Assembly (NCBI GenBank): GCA_023014335.1 | Contig: JAECYW010000022.1 | Location: 1,054,001-1,118,000 of the forward strand | Reading direction: 5' to 3' | Length of the DNA stretch: 64,000 bases | DNA from: Galerina marginata | Lineage: Eukaryota > Basidiomycota > Agaricomycetes > Agaricales > Galerinaceae | Shown here: positions 24,601 to 36,377 of the stretch, in pieces | Layout of the letters: every line of letters begins with the position of its first letter | Position numbering within the stretch: position 1 is the stretch's first letter | Notes under the pieces: model-generated | Databases searched by the model: none | What the model saw: the letters and a program-made list of their open reading frames with translations, nothing else | Told to the model about the DNA's origin: nothing | Program-made: the position numbers and the translations under genes

Positions 24601-26365
24601 TTGTACGTGTACATGGAGAGGGGCAAGGCGTCGATAAGCCATGGTTGTCGCCTTTCGAAGAGAATGGTCCCTGGCGAGAAGATCGAGGATGACGGCGAAA
24701 AATTGTTGGGCAGTCTTCTTCGCCTGCAGTAGAGTTGATGTGGGCGTGACGAGATCGAGCCGCGGGGCTGGCGCTCCTTTGGGTAATCGAGCCTCGCGCG
24801 GTTCTGCCTTCTGGATGGTTGACACTGCCGTCGTCGGTGTAGTTGGGGTCCAAGGTACCTTTCGTGGCAGTACGAGCACGGCGACCTTGACCAAGCTCGT
24901 CGCCATCGACGACCATTTCTTCGCCATCCTCTTCGGAGCGAGCATGACGGCCTCGATCAAGCTCACCATCATCGACGTCCATTTCATCCGCCCCGTCCTC
25001 GCCATCGCCTCCCGGACCTTCTTCGTCATCGTCGTCTGAACTTGCAGGATCCCTAGCCCATCCTCTCACAAATCGCTTTGCTGGTAGCGCCGGCTCCTCG
25101 TCCCTGTCGCAGGATCCTCGGTGTTGAAGCTGGTTCCTTTGACCTTCAGCCTCCTCATCTCCCTCCTCATCATCACTTCCACCAATCGACCACCCCATCT
25201 CAAGACGCAGATCAATCTCCCAGCTCCTCCTCCGTCTCGGGCCTCGTGCCGACTGGTATTTCCCCCTTCTCCTCGGCCCATCATCCAGAAGCGCCTTCGA
25301 ATTCTTTCTCCTAGCCGTTCCAAGCACGCGCAGGGCCCGGGCCGCAGCGTCTTCTGTGATGTCGTCCATCCAAGCGCAGAGCTGGCGGATCTGGTACATC
25401 TTTTGTCGGGGGCATGCTTTGTGGCGGCGTCTGCACTCCTCGCAGGAAGCATCGGGGGTGCGCGTGCATGTGTCTTCGCATTCTAGGCAGATCTGGGGAT
25501 GGGAATAGGCACCGTGAGTGCTTGGACGCCTTCGAGATGAGGGTTGATAACTTACCGGATGCTCGTTTACGAAGTGGTGTGCATCTGGGTGAAACTTCTT
25601 TATCCAACGGAGCTTGCGCAGGAACGAGGCTTCTTGTGCGCTGGACAGGCCTGAAGTCGATAGGTACAGTTCGTCCTCCCTCGCCAACGCCTGTAGGGTG
25701 GGACTGCCTGACAGTTTCCTGTGCCATTTCGCAGACCGCCTCGCCAGCCGGTTTTGGGCCACCCGCATGCGGTGTTCATCCTTTAGGAAGGCGATCGCTT
25801 CCCTTCGCGTCGTTCTTTCCTTTTCTTGCTCGTCCTCTGGCGGTGTTTCTGCGCTCGCCAGTGACTCGTCTTCCAGCTTTACACCAGGGTGGGAGGCAGC
25901 ATCCACATCCACCGCATCGACTGCTTCCTTATCGGACGTGCCTGGGTTGGCCATACGAACCCTCTCGCAGGCTATTTCCGAGACCCGTCTGGCAGATGCG
26001 CCGAGAAGCGTCGCGTGCTCTAGGCGTCGATTCTGCTGCGAGTATAGTTTAGTTCTCGGGGCTGGTAGTGATATCCACGTCGTGTGGTCGGTAGATTTCG
26101 TGCTCGAGGAAGGGGTGACAGGTTTTTCCTCTAGAACTGGAGAGGATTTGGCGTGCTCCTCGGTAACCACCAGCTCCGAGTCTGTTATAGGTTTATGGGG
26201 TGTGCGTCGACCGGGAGGGTCTTTTATTGCCGCTGCTAGTGATGCTGAGTGGTCCTCTGACTCGAGCTGATCGTCGGAGCCGACGGTTCCCCTTTTTCTC
26301 TTGCAGGTGTGGTTCATGGAAGTGGGAGATAGGGTACAGGGGATGAATTTCATCCCGTTTTTCAA
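21634..26365 (-). CDS. Large acidic low-complexity protein with six-Cys cluster and C-terminal coiled coil
   Basis: Exons (minus strand): 26365-25556, 25492-22075, 21938-21634; about 1510 aa. The first intron (63 nt, GTAAGT...CAG) is in frame, so unspliced reading adds 21 residues. The second (136 nt) moves the reading into a frame that continues the heptad pattern (RLRQALENEQ, then LQTALRALQDEID) and ends in a basic tail (SRFKRARIER). That frame is conserved in the broken copies; without the splice the ORF gives an unrelated 3' tail. Residues about 270-305 hold C-x2-C-x3-C-x7-C-x2-C-x6-C, reminiscent of the fungal Zn2Cys6 cluster but with a short first loop. Most of the remaining length is Asp/Glu/Ser-rich and probably disordered. 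Basic patches in the N-terminal region suggest a nuclear protein. I do not recognise the family; function unknown. Confidence 0.75.
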
Positions 26366-27524
26366 AACCAGATCAGCAACCGGAGGCCGGGATGTACTGC
26401 CGTTCCGCTAGCTTTGAAAACAAACACGCGACAACACAACCAATTCCGATCTTCGCTAATTTTTTGAGCTGTTACTGAGCGTTGCGCATGCCCTTGCTGT
26501 CGACGAGTATGCGCCTGAAAATGCATTATTATTGGATATCAGACCAGGCATGCATCGGATTATCACCTTTGGAGTTGCGTTTGACCTACTTTAGTGCAGA
26601 AATAGTACTTGGATTTGAGATACTAGCGGCTCGCGAGCAACTCGCGAGAGTACTAGATTCCAGGTTATCAAAGCCGTCTTCTCTGTGCGTTAATTGAGCT
26701 TCTCGTCCCGTCGCCAGGAACTCACATTCCGTATAACTAAAAACTCTAGGTATGATTTGCTCAAACTGATGGCCTTTACACCGTCAACCAGTCTTCTAAC
26801 TTATCCCATGCTTCCACAGTACTTACGCTCAACCCGGCTGATGAGGCCTGAGGTTCCTCTAAATCCCTAATGCAAGCCATGGCGTTTAGAACGTTAAGAA
26901 GATGGCTTATATTTATGCTCGCGGTTGTTTCCCATGACCGCAGCATCCCGAGCGAGACAGTTCGCTAACTGGAGCAGATGTGGCAAAGTAATATCGGCGC
27001 GACTTTAATGTCTGCCTCATTCAAATCTCCAGGAAAACACCGCATAAATATTTAGAGACGATGTAAATAAGTTTGAGCGAACATCTTTTGTGCCACCTCA
27101 GAGTTTCTAGTCGTTGGAAACTGGCTGCATGGCGTATAAACGTAAGAGGCAACCAATCTCCTAAATGGGTTAATTGTATTGTCGATTGCACGGAGCGACA
27201 TTGCCTGGTTTTTTTATTTGGTGATTGGCTGAGATCATACAGAGAAACGGGTTCACAGAGGGGATTATTTACGGGAGAAATGTAGTAGTAAAGCGTGCAA
27301 TATACGCATCTCACCCCTTTTTATTCACGGATACGAGCAGATGAGCTCAATTTACTAGCATTTTGCAAGCGAAAATTTACATTAATAGACGGATGCAGAT
27401 CCCCTACCAAAACCACGCATCAAAAATCCTTACAGGGAAATTTTCGGTGACTATCTGCATGCTCAACTGAGCCCAGATAGTCGCAGACCAGCGCATGTCC
27501 GGCTTTAGCTGGGTACATCGCTAC
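26366..27524. other. Intergenic between the NACHT array and the P450 gene
   Basis: 1.16 kb. It should contain the promoter of the acidic-protein gene and the P450 3' UTR. A CTCGCGAG octamer occurs twice (26630 and 26641). No supported gene, RNA or transposon was seen. It marks the right border of the duplicated array. Confidence 0.5.
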
Positions 27525-29681
27525 TTAAGCAACTGAGCGGGGACGCTCCTGCTCTCCTAAGGTTACCTCGGTAATCAACTCGATTGCTGCAGCGGAACGG
27601 GGTGTTATCGAGCACTTGTAAGGTGTTTTGTGACTACGACCAACCAAATAAATATTAGAAGGGCTGAGAGAGGTAAAACCTACCAGATCAGACCATATTC
27701 GTTGTAACTTTCGTCAATTGGGATATCATTTCCAAATTGGTCCTTGGCTTTCTGGATGTTAAAGCTCGCCAATACCGATGCGATTGTAAGCCACACCTAT
27801 GTCCATGTCAGCTAAAGCCTAAAGCAGATAAATTGGGCTTTGGCTTAGAAAATGACTCACAGTTGAGCTGGCGATATGTCTGCCTGGGCAAACCCTACGA
27901 CCAAAGTTCGGGCATTCAAATACCATCCTCTAAGATGGAACTCACCTTCTTCCAAATCCAAAAGCTGTGATTCTGCTGTCGTCGTTCAGCTTTCCATTCT
28001 GATCGAGGAATCTCTCGGGTTTAAACTCCATAGGTGCTTCGTACACCTGGGGGTCGCGCGTCATTGCCCTTAGAACGTTTCAAATATTGAAAGCAAAGTT
28101 GTAACCGAATCGTACATACCATATGTTGCCGAAAATAGTGGTACCTGCCAAACAGACCATTTAGACCAGAAAGTCGACCTAACTAGGAATAGAGAATGCG
28201 CTAACCTTTGGGTATGAAATAGCCTTTGTAGTAATCGTCCTCGGTGGAACGATGTGGGACACCGAGTACGACGGGAGGTCTCCACCGCATCACTTCGCGG
28301 TATATCGCCTCAATATAGGGTAGGGAACTTCGATCTGCGAAATCCGGGAGACGATCCGACCCAATAACATTGTCGAGTTCCTGGTGGGCTTTTTTTTGGA
28401 TCTCTGGGTGAACGGTTATGAGGTGAAAGAAGGTCGCAGTTGCAGCGATGGTCTGGTCAATTGATGAGAAATAGGTTTAAGGTTAAAAATAACGACTTTA
28501 CTGTATCGGAAGCGGCTTCGTGGAATGTGTTAAGTCGGGGATATATTACGAGTATGACCCTAAAAATCTCTTACCACCGTAGACTGTATAAGCCACGTCC
28601 TTAAGGACCTTCTCCTCTTGGTCGGAAGCTCCGTAGCTATTCTTTTTCTCCAAGAAGGCGGAAAGAAGAGACGGAACAGCGGTACCCTCACTCTAATAAT
28701 TCAGACACAATCAGTGGTACTAATCTTACAATTTAAAAAGTACTCACGACGCGTTTCTTGACGAATTCCATTGGTATTCTCTGCATCTCTTCTGTGAAAC
28801 CACGAACTATCTCTGCAGTCTTACGTGAAGATGCGCCAGGAAACCAAGCTGGTATGTGTGCAAGTGCCGGAATAATGTCAATGAAATTAGCGCCAGGTAA
28901 AAGCAGATGACTGCCGATATTAACGCTGTTGTCGGCAGCGGAGATACATGGATCATCAACGGATTCAACCTCGTACCCGTACATTATGTGCATTGGGATA
29001 GCTATAGATAACCTGCGCAGGTGAAAACTCGTCAAATCCGTGAGGACGAGTACTGATTGATTACCCACTTTTTATTATGTTTCGCAAAATCTTCGGGGGT
29101 TTGAAGCAATCCATTGAGCATTTCGTGAACCTTCCTGAGCTGAAGAGGATAGTATTGCTGTATGTTTTCGAGACGAAAATTCTGTTGGTAGACCTTTCTG
29201 TGCCTCCGCCATTCATCACCATATGGCACAATACCAGTGTTGAACGACCATCCCATCCTTAAGAAGAGGTTAGGGTGCTCTTTTCGACGAGGTAGTTGCG
29301 AATTTACAATTTGGTTATCGGTATGGCCGGTCGATCAGAATATATTCTTGCTCTACGTTCCAATAGTTCATCCGCGTCCTCGCGCTTGTTGAGGACAAGA
29401 ATTTTATTACCCAAAACGTTGGCGTACAAAATATCACCTTCAATTGCCATCGGGCTCAGTAAAGATATAACTGACAGTCAATTGAACGTACTTTTGTACA
29501 TATCTCCCCATCGCATGTACTCCTCATGGGCATTCTTCTGTGGAAAATCAAACAAATTTCCAATGAAAGGTTTGGGTAGCGGCCCAGGAGGATATGGTGC
29601 GTTCCGTCTCCTTCTGGCAAAAATGTCTGATGTTTTCTTTGCCAACCATGCAACAAAAAGGAGAATAATGGCCGTCAGCAT
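27525..29681 (-). CDS. Cytochrome P450 monooxygenase
   Basis: Twelve exons (minus strand): 29681-29492, 29437-29308, 29257-29069, 29012-28748, 28692-28575, 28515-28502, 28452-28206, 28144-28120, 28068-27946, 27894-27861, 27796-27684, 27633-27525; 518 aa. It has an N-terminal membrane anchor (residues 2-14), a PPGPLP hinge (31-36), an I-helix AASDTT (298-303), the ExxR motif EVMR (355-358), and the heme-binding loop FGFGRRVCPG with Cys436. The C-terminus (GLICH, CSITPRS) is typical of agaricomycete microsomal P450s of the O-dealkylase-like type (CYP64/CYP5144-like; subfamily not assignable by eye). All catalytic motifs are intact. Exon 6 is only 14 nt and sits exactly in the I-helix motif. The substrate is unknown; it lies 7 kb from the ammonia-lyase. 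Confidence 0.93.
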
Positions 29682-30896
29682 TATTGATGGGAAGTGCAGA
29701 CGAAGGGCGATCGGTCACTGCCATGCTCGCCAGGCCATTTAAACCTGTTTTCTCGTCAGGCAAGCCTTATTTCCACGAGTAAACCCGTAAGCATCCCACG
29801 TACTTCACTTCGTGTAAGTCAGTGAAATGTTGTCCACAATTAGAAGGATATCAACCAACTTTAACTAATCTTCAAATCTGAATTCTGAAAGTTCAACTTG
29901 CTGAATTTGGCATCGACACGTTGGAACAGAAGGTGGGAGCGGAAAGACTAGGCTTGAGACACAGGGAAATCCCTAATGAGATTTCGCATCTTACAACTGC
30001 GAGAAGTAACTGAGCAAACATCGATGGAAGGAGTGATAGACAAAGCGTGGCAGGATTTCCACCGGTTCAATGGATGAGTCGGAAATCAATGACACGGGCA
30101 CGTGACGGACCTAGAATTGGCGCGTTCTAAGTTAGGGGCAAGAGGGCTGCTAAATGCTAAGCGCACTCTGAACGAACTAGTATATCATCCCTACTTAATT
30201 GCGTGGGTAACTTATTTGATACAGATTCCATCAAGTAAGACTTCGAGAAATTTTAATAACAATTGGTCAATCATCAGGAAAACATCCAATTCGTCTTTGG
30301 CATCTCCGTTTTTCAAGTTAAATAAGAGTCTTCATGACTTGTTTATGTCTTTATGCCAGACGATCATGGTTCATCTTTGGTATCTTCAAGTCAGAGACAG
30401 CTCGATATCACTATTTTGATCACTCTTCTTCGACATGTCTGCTGTGTCCAACTTCTGCACCATCATCTGGCATCAACCTCCTGGCGGCTCGTTCGAATTC
30501 CGCGACGTTCTCTGCGAAAGGCCGTTGTGGCATACCGACAACCTTTTTCTATAGCTATCTAAGCGCTGTATCTGTGGCCCGAGCTGCCCGAGCCTAGTTT
30601 AGAGTAGATTAGATAGAGAAGATCCCATCAGCGGCTGTGCAGATTGAGCGCGCTTTCTGGTTGAGGAATCTTGTCCGCAACGCTACACTGGTTACTGCTC
30701 GGCGAGCTATCCGAGCCTTGCCAACCCCGAGTTTTTAGGGTAGGCCTGATATGTTTGCTCTAGTGGGTCTAATTTCTGAGGATGGGCGCGGTACTGAAAC
30801 ATTAATTCTGAGGTACTTCAAGCCATACATAATCCACTGTAGATACTAGGTATTACTACGCAAGGTGCGGACAGTTCGAGGAGTCAACGAGGACTA
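29682..30896. other. Intergenic with dispersed-repeat fragment
   Basis: 1.2 kb between the P450 start and the 3' end of an unknown gene. Apart from the repeat-like fragment at about 30570-30740, it shows only short unsupported frames. Confidence 0.5.
30570..30740 (+). repeat. Dispersed repeat fragment, copy A
   Basis: The first 80 bp (GGCCCGAGC...GAGCCTAG...TTAGATAGAG...ATCAGCGGCTGT) resemble the reverse complement of about 46000-46078. Similarity fades beyond that. No coding capacity was seen; it may be the end of a decayed transposon or a SINE-like element. Confidence 0.4.
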
Positions 30897-31736
30897 CTAA
30901 TCTTCTGCGTCATCCATGCCCCTAATCTCTGGTCGCCTCTGCTTCACGCGTGCAAGTAACTTGATCGCCTTCAAGACGTCGAGACGGTCCTGGATACCAA
31001 CTTTGTCACATTCTTGGTTGTAGACGTCTTGGATCGCCAGGCCGGTGTCGTCGCGAAAGCCTTGACATATAAAAATGCGCATTCTCGGAGTAACCATTAT
31101 ATCCCCCATACCATGCAGCTGATTCATGTACGTCGGGTTTTTAGACCTTGCACGTCTGGTCTTGAAGAGGAAGAATTCGAGTAAAACATCCTCAATTGGA
31201 CAGCCGCAATGCATATGGTCGCCAATCATTCGTTGGTCCGCCATCGCGCTGAATCCGCTGGGCTGAAACGACACTCCTCCAAGTCTACCGTTTCCGTCGA
31301 CAAAGCTCGCTTTGTCTGGGTACGACGACTTGTGAAAACGACAGGTATAATATCCAGGGGTTTCCCAGTGCATGGCCAGGGCCGTCTCCCGTGAAGTGTA
31401 GCCGCCTTCAGGTAAAAACTCCGCAAACTCGATGCAGAACTGACGAATGTCTGGCTGGATGTCATGGACAACGCCTGTGTCTCTGAAGCGCTTCAACTGC
31501 AGCTGTCCAATAGCTAAATATTGTCAGACACGAGACTAGTAGGGACTGATTGGACATCGGAACTCACCCTCTAATTCCTGGAGCTCTGCGGCTGTCAATC
31601 CACGAATGCACGATTCACCGACAAGAGTCGGATGGTCTTTGAATCGGCCACTCTGGAGCGCCCTGGCTTTATAGATAAGAAATGCTGCACGGAGAGAACC
31701 GAGATTCCTTGACCCCTGGGTAGGGGGGTTCGGCAT
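30897..31736 (-). CDS. Unknown conserved-looking protein, 261 aa
   Basis: Two exons (minus strand), 31736-31568 and 31513-30897, joined across a 54-nt GTGAGT...TAG intron. The protein is soluble-looking, with no signal peptide, membrane segment or repeat. Visible features include HWETPGYYTCRF, an HMHCGCP motif (possible metal-binding His/Cys, untested) and a charged C-terminus (RVKQRRPEIR, then MDDAED). I do not recognise the family. The clean splice, uniform composition and single long second exon argue that it is a real gene. Confidence 0.65.
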
Positions 31737-33130
31737 TGTGAAAGGATGGTTTGTAAATGGGTTCTTTGAAAAACGACGGTACTTAAAGGTAAAAGGCGTG
31801 GTAATGTGATGTGGAACTTGACGTGGTTCAGAAGTGAACGGATATAATAACTCGAACCTTCAGTTGTCCTCAGGTACAATTGGACTTGTTACAACTGGTT
31901 CAGAAATATCCACGCTCAACTTTTAACTTGAAGGTATTTCGAGCTTGAATTTTCCTCCTTTGAGGTGTATTTGCATGCACTGGCATCTATGGGAGGACAC
32001 TTTCGTCAGTTTCGTGCGAACGATCGAGCTCATGCGAAAGACGCAGTTGTGCTTGATTTCATTTCGTGTAAGACGGAGGTGGAAGCCTGAAGGAAAAAGC
32101 GACGGTAAATGTAGCCATGAACAATTGAACTCACGCAGCAGATACAAGTGTATTTAGATACATTTATGTGAAGCAGTCACCGTAACTGTTAACACAAACA
32201 ACTGAGCTCACCGGACTGCCCAATCGCCTTCAGTAACAATTAGTGGACCGGAGCGGGTGAGAGAAGGAACTGTGAATGTACGTACACATTGTCCCTTCTT
32301 TTTGATATGTATGGTCTCTGTCCCCAGTTCCATAACAGTGCAGATAACTTGAATATGGCACGGCTGTAAAATGTTGGTAGAATGATAACGCTTTATGTTG
32401 GCTTTGTTAGACTGAAAGCAAAGTCCAAGAAATCAGAGTTTTGGTCCAGGTTGCCGACAATTCGATGCAGAATTTCAGAAGTAAAGCGATGGATATGACT
32501 GTAGGTGGTCGAACTGAGAACTGGATTATTACTGTTCCAAGTTGAAGGGATTCAGGAACGATTGCCCTGCAATGATCGGCGTGATCTTCGGACTCCGTCC
32601 ACATTTATTAAATCGGAGCCCAAATTCGAAGGGAAGCTCTTTGCCCTGAATTTCTTACCCACTCTCAACCACCATCATCTCTTTCGCGCTGCCGATTTTC
32701 TATCAATTCTTACAAAAACCATGGTTTATGTTCTTAGTTCCCTGGTTATAACGCGTTAGACAAGATGTATACCACGAACTTCGCGCTCATTTTGTTAACA
32801 TTCCAAGGACGCGCCAAAAGCTCGTGATAGGCATCGCTCATCACATGGGCAGCCATGGCAGTACGGGCATCGCCACTCGGTTATTTTTGACAAGCTTTCC
32901 GCTGTTGTCGTCTTTTTGAACTCTGCTCAGCTCGCAGTCAGCGATCACTTTTCATCAAGGGACGGACGGCTTGTCAGCCGTACATACGCGTGCGCAGCTT
33001 TCCCAGCCTCAACCGCAGTAACTTTGAGGCTTCAAGATAGGACGAACACGTAGGGGTGACTCGATTTCACCTTCCTTCCCTCAGATCCTTGGGCCATAGT
33101 GCTCACTGGCACCGCAGCCGAACAATCACG
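31737..33130. other. Intergenic, divergent promoter region
   Basis: 1.4 kb between divergently transcribed genes (unknown 261-aa protein on minus, PPxY protein A on plus). AT-rich; no coding frame, RNA gene or repeat could be supported. Confidence 0.5.
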
Positions 33131-34513
33131 ATGATCATCGAAAAGCATCCTCTTCCTAATGACCCGACACCGGCTGATGCACCACCGTCATACGACGCAC
33201 TTAGCGACACACCGAGCGCAACTGGCCAAGCTCGAGATTACAAGCACGGCCTCATCGACCACCCCGGCCCATCTGGCTTGCGCTCACCGCTGCTCAGTTC
33301 ATCACCACCGCTTCCACTCAAGTCCCCAACTCCAAGCACTTCCAGCTCCAAAGGCAAAGCTCGTGCCACCAATTGGTTCAATTTCTCTTCAGCCGAGGCT
33401 CGCACAGCGCGCGAGGTCCGGAATACTGTCCTTGGGCTTGTCCGAGATCTAATCCAGGAACACATCACCAACTCGCCAGCGACCGCTGGGATCCTCCAGA
33501 GCTGCGCCGAGGCCTGCTCTTCCCATTCATTATCACTCTCCTCCATCCTTCAAGAAAAGTCTATCGAAAATCACACACCTTTGTACTGGGCGATTGTCAA
33601 GCGTCCCCCAGACGAGCATCAGGAACAGGAAGATGTCCAATGCCCGGATCTGCTCACAGCCCTCATATCCTATGCCACTCCGCTAAACCGCGAGACGATA
33701 ACAGAGGTCCGCCTCGCATGCCTGGCTACCTCAGATCAAGCCTTATTCCAACGACTACGACTGTCACCAGAGTTTGCGCCGGTATCAGGGATTGACCAAA
33801 TGTTGCTTGGAGGAACGATACCACCTGAAGAGGTCGTGTTAGAAGATATGGCTGGGGAAGGAGGCGGCGCTTTTGCTGTAAACTTCGTGATACCGCACTT
33901 CCACAAGCGGATGGTGGTGTCGAAGGAAATCGCGCTCGAGTTTATTGCTCGAAGTGAGGCTTTTTGCTTTCGATTTTGTCAAACGCACTAACGCACTATT
34001 TCAGGTCGAATGTGGCGCCTGGCTTTCTTCATCGCTCCAGAACCCAGAGTGTCAGGGATAGACCCTCCAGCGGGGTCCTGGTGTGTCGCCCTGTCTCTGG
34101 TCGAGGCCAGTCCTCCTACGGCGATCGATTCTCGGCTTCTAATCGCTGAAGCCAAACCCACCAACCCGCCTGAATCCTCAGGCTCTGGAGAGTCGTCCTC
34201 TCCGCCGAGGTCACCATTTCGACTTCCGTCGAAGTCAAAACCAGGGCCTTCCATCAGGCTCAGATCCTCTCAGCCGTTGGAAGCTGCAAGGAGAGGGCAT
34301 AGGGGGAAGAGCGTTGTTGTTTCGTTGGAGGACAGTGTCGGGGCTAATCTACAGTATGGGTAAGCACACAATATAGTTCTTCATCGTCGAATTCTGTTTA
34401 TTAATTAGCCTGTTACATTCAGGAATAATCCGTATATCGGGGCTGATGAGAAACTTCGAGTGCGGCTTGAGGCTCGTCTCGGAAAGCCAGACGCCGAGTG
34501 TATTATCTGCTAA
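33131..34513 (+). CDS. PPxY-motif protein A (tandem paralogue pair)
   Basis: Exons: 33131-33953, 34005-34359, 34423-34513; 422 aa. The start is the first in-frame ATG. A disordered N-terminus carries APPSYDAL near residue 20, a PPxY motif of the kind bound by WW domains of Rsp5/Nedd4-type ubiquitin ligases. A Ser/Pro-rich stretch follows, then a conserved region (GILQSCAEACS, TPLYWAIVKRPP) whose last part resembles an ankyrin-type helix pair, and a C-terminal beta-rich region split by two introns. It is paralogous to the next gene over its whole length with the same intron positions and phases. A link to ubiquitin-ligase adaptors is inference from the PPxY motif. Confidence 0.85.
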
Positions 34514-34902
34514 TTTTGCTTTACTTTATCTGTAAACGTTATACCCTGTCGAGGTGAGTTTTCTTTAGTATGACGACCTTTATTTATGTCTGATATTCAT
34601 CCTTTGCCTCTCCGTCAGGTTAGAATGTATTTATACCATGTTGTCGAATGTCCGAACCTTTTTCTTGTAATACCTATGTCTGTATCGAAAGCCAAATCTT
34701 CCTCAAAATGTTCTGCCCCCCTTCCTCGCTTTCCCATATCCCGGGGCTTTTATAGCCAGTCCGTGATTACCCCCCGATTGCGGAAGGGCGGTGCTGTCGC
34801 TTTGCTATTTTTATCTTGATATCAGTTGGCTGTGCAGTTCAACAATCCAAGCAACCATCGCACAACCTGTCAAACCACACCTTTCACCTCAACTACCTCA
34901 TC
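34514..34902. other. Intergenic between the PPxY paralogues
   Basis: 389 bp holding the 3' UTR of gene A and the promoter and 5' UTR of gene B. Nothing else was seen. Confidence 0.5.
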
Positions 34903-36377
34903 ATGTCGGATGAAAAAGAAGCTCTATCAAATTCTACGCCTGCACCTACCCCGCCACAGGAAGCACCTCCAGCCTACGAAAGTCTGGTCCTGACAAACCC
35001 AAGCACGAATCCGAATGGACCTCGAGATACATGGAGACGAATAGGCCCTCTCACTCAGCAGCCGATCACCCTTCCCAACGGTCCCACAGCACCACCTTTC
35101 CGACCACCTGCATCCACACAGAAAGGTCACACGCGATCGCTGAGCTCGTCGTCCACTTCGAGCCTCAAGGGCAAGAAGAGTTGGTTCAACTTCACGTCGT
35201 CCAATGCACCCAATGCGTCATCGACGCAATCGGCATCATCGCGTACGGTGAGCGAGGTACGGACGACTGTCTGCGGTCTCGTTCGTAATTTGGTTGTAGG
35301 ACCGCAGGAGCAGAATGGGTTGGGATCGTTATCGCCCGCGTCTCTCGGAATCCTCCAGAGTTGTGCCGAGGCGTGCTCGACGCACTCCATGTCTCTCTCC
35401 GGGATCCTGCAAGAAAAGTTCATTGAGAGCCATTCGCCTCTTTACTGGGCCATTGTCAAACGACCACCCAAGCTCGAACCGCAAACACACAACCTCCTCG
35501 ATCGGGATGAAGTAACAGAACCAGAAAGCACTGAAGAGTCGGACCTCCTCGGCGCACTTCTCTCCCACTCGACACCTCTGAGCCCTGATACCATCACCGA
35601 ACTTCGCCTCGGTTGTCTGGCAACCTCTGACCAGGCAACGTTCCAGCGCCTCCGCCTGCTCATACCCCAGTTCTCCTCCATCTCTGGGTCTGACCAGATC
35701 CTGCTCGGCGCGGCCCTCCCTGCGGACGACGTCACGGTGGAGATTGGGAGCGGCAATGACGGGGCGTTCTCGGTGAACATGCAAGTGCCGCAGTTCCACA
35801 AGCGGATGATGATCTCGCGGGAGATTGGGCTGGAGTTCGTCGCACGGAGTGGGTCCTTGCCTTATTTTCGTTTGCTGAACGTACTGATTCGTGGTCAGAC
35901 AGGCTATGGCGCTTTTTGTACATGATCACGCCTGACGACGCGTGGTACGGACCTCCGCCTGGCTCATGGTGCGTTTCGGTGTCGCTGCAGGAACCAAGTC
36001 CGCCAACGTGGCTCGACGCTCGACTTGTCCTTCCCAATGCAAATACAACTACCGACGGATCACCAAAACCCGAAACATCGAATCCACCCCCTGTGCTGCG
36101 CCTGAAATCTAAACAGATGATGGAAGCGCCGCGGAACGGTGTTCCAGCCACGCAGGTCGTGGTTGCGCTAGAGGAGAACCCGGCGTTTGCTAGCCTTCAG
36201 TACTCGTGAGTAGACCTTGTTCCTCGAGGATCGTCTGCGGCATTGATGACTGATCATGGACAATAACTCGTTTGCAGAGGAAGCTCTTATATCCCTGCTG
36301 ATGAGACATTAACCGTGCGATTGGAGGCTAAGCTTCGAAAACCTGTACTAGACAGCGAGGACTGGGTCGTTTCGTGA
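34903..36377 (+). CDS. PPxY-motif protein B (tandem paralogue pair)
   Basis: Exons: 34903-35848, 35899-36205, 36278-36377; 450 aa. APPAYESL near residue 25 is the PPxY motif. The conserved core repeats that of protein A (GILQSCAEACSTHS, LYWAIVKRPP, LACLATSDQA-like, HKRMMIS). Intron positions and phases (1, then 2) match gene A, so the pair arose by tandem duplication. Protein B has a longer Ser-rich linker. There are no membrane segments. Function not assigned. Confidence 0.86.

Larger units (their letters stand above)
1..26365 (-). repeat. Tandem segmental array of NACHT + acidic-protein units (about 8.3 kb each)
   Basis: Sequence beginning at position 1 recurs at 8382, and the NACHT 3' region recurs at a constant offset of 8379 between units 1 and 2. 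Between units 2 and 3 the offset is 8294 at the NACHT stop codon and 8271 at the NACHT start codon. Each unit holds, on the minus strand, an acidic-protein gene (intact or broken) followed by a NACHT gene. The window opens inside another broken acidic gene, so the array continues to the left. No terminal inverted repeats, LTRs or transposase frames were seen, so unequal crossing-over is a better explanation than transposition. Confidence 0.9.

Noticed and set aside
25414..26270. Plus-strand frames of 212 and 218 codons opposite the intact acidic gene
   Set aside because: Antisense shadows of a long GC-rich coding exon; no start context, splice or family support.
1..26365. The array as a giant transposon
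   Set aside because: No transposase, integrase, reverse transcriptase, terminal repeats or target-site duplication could be seen.
26621..26656. CTCGCGAG octamers and TACTAG copies
   Set aside because: Too short and isolated to call an element; no matching copy elsewhere in the window.
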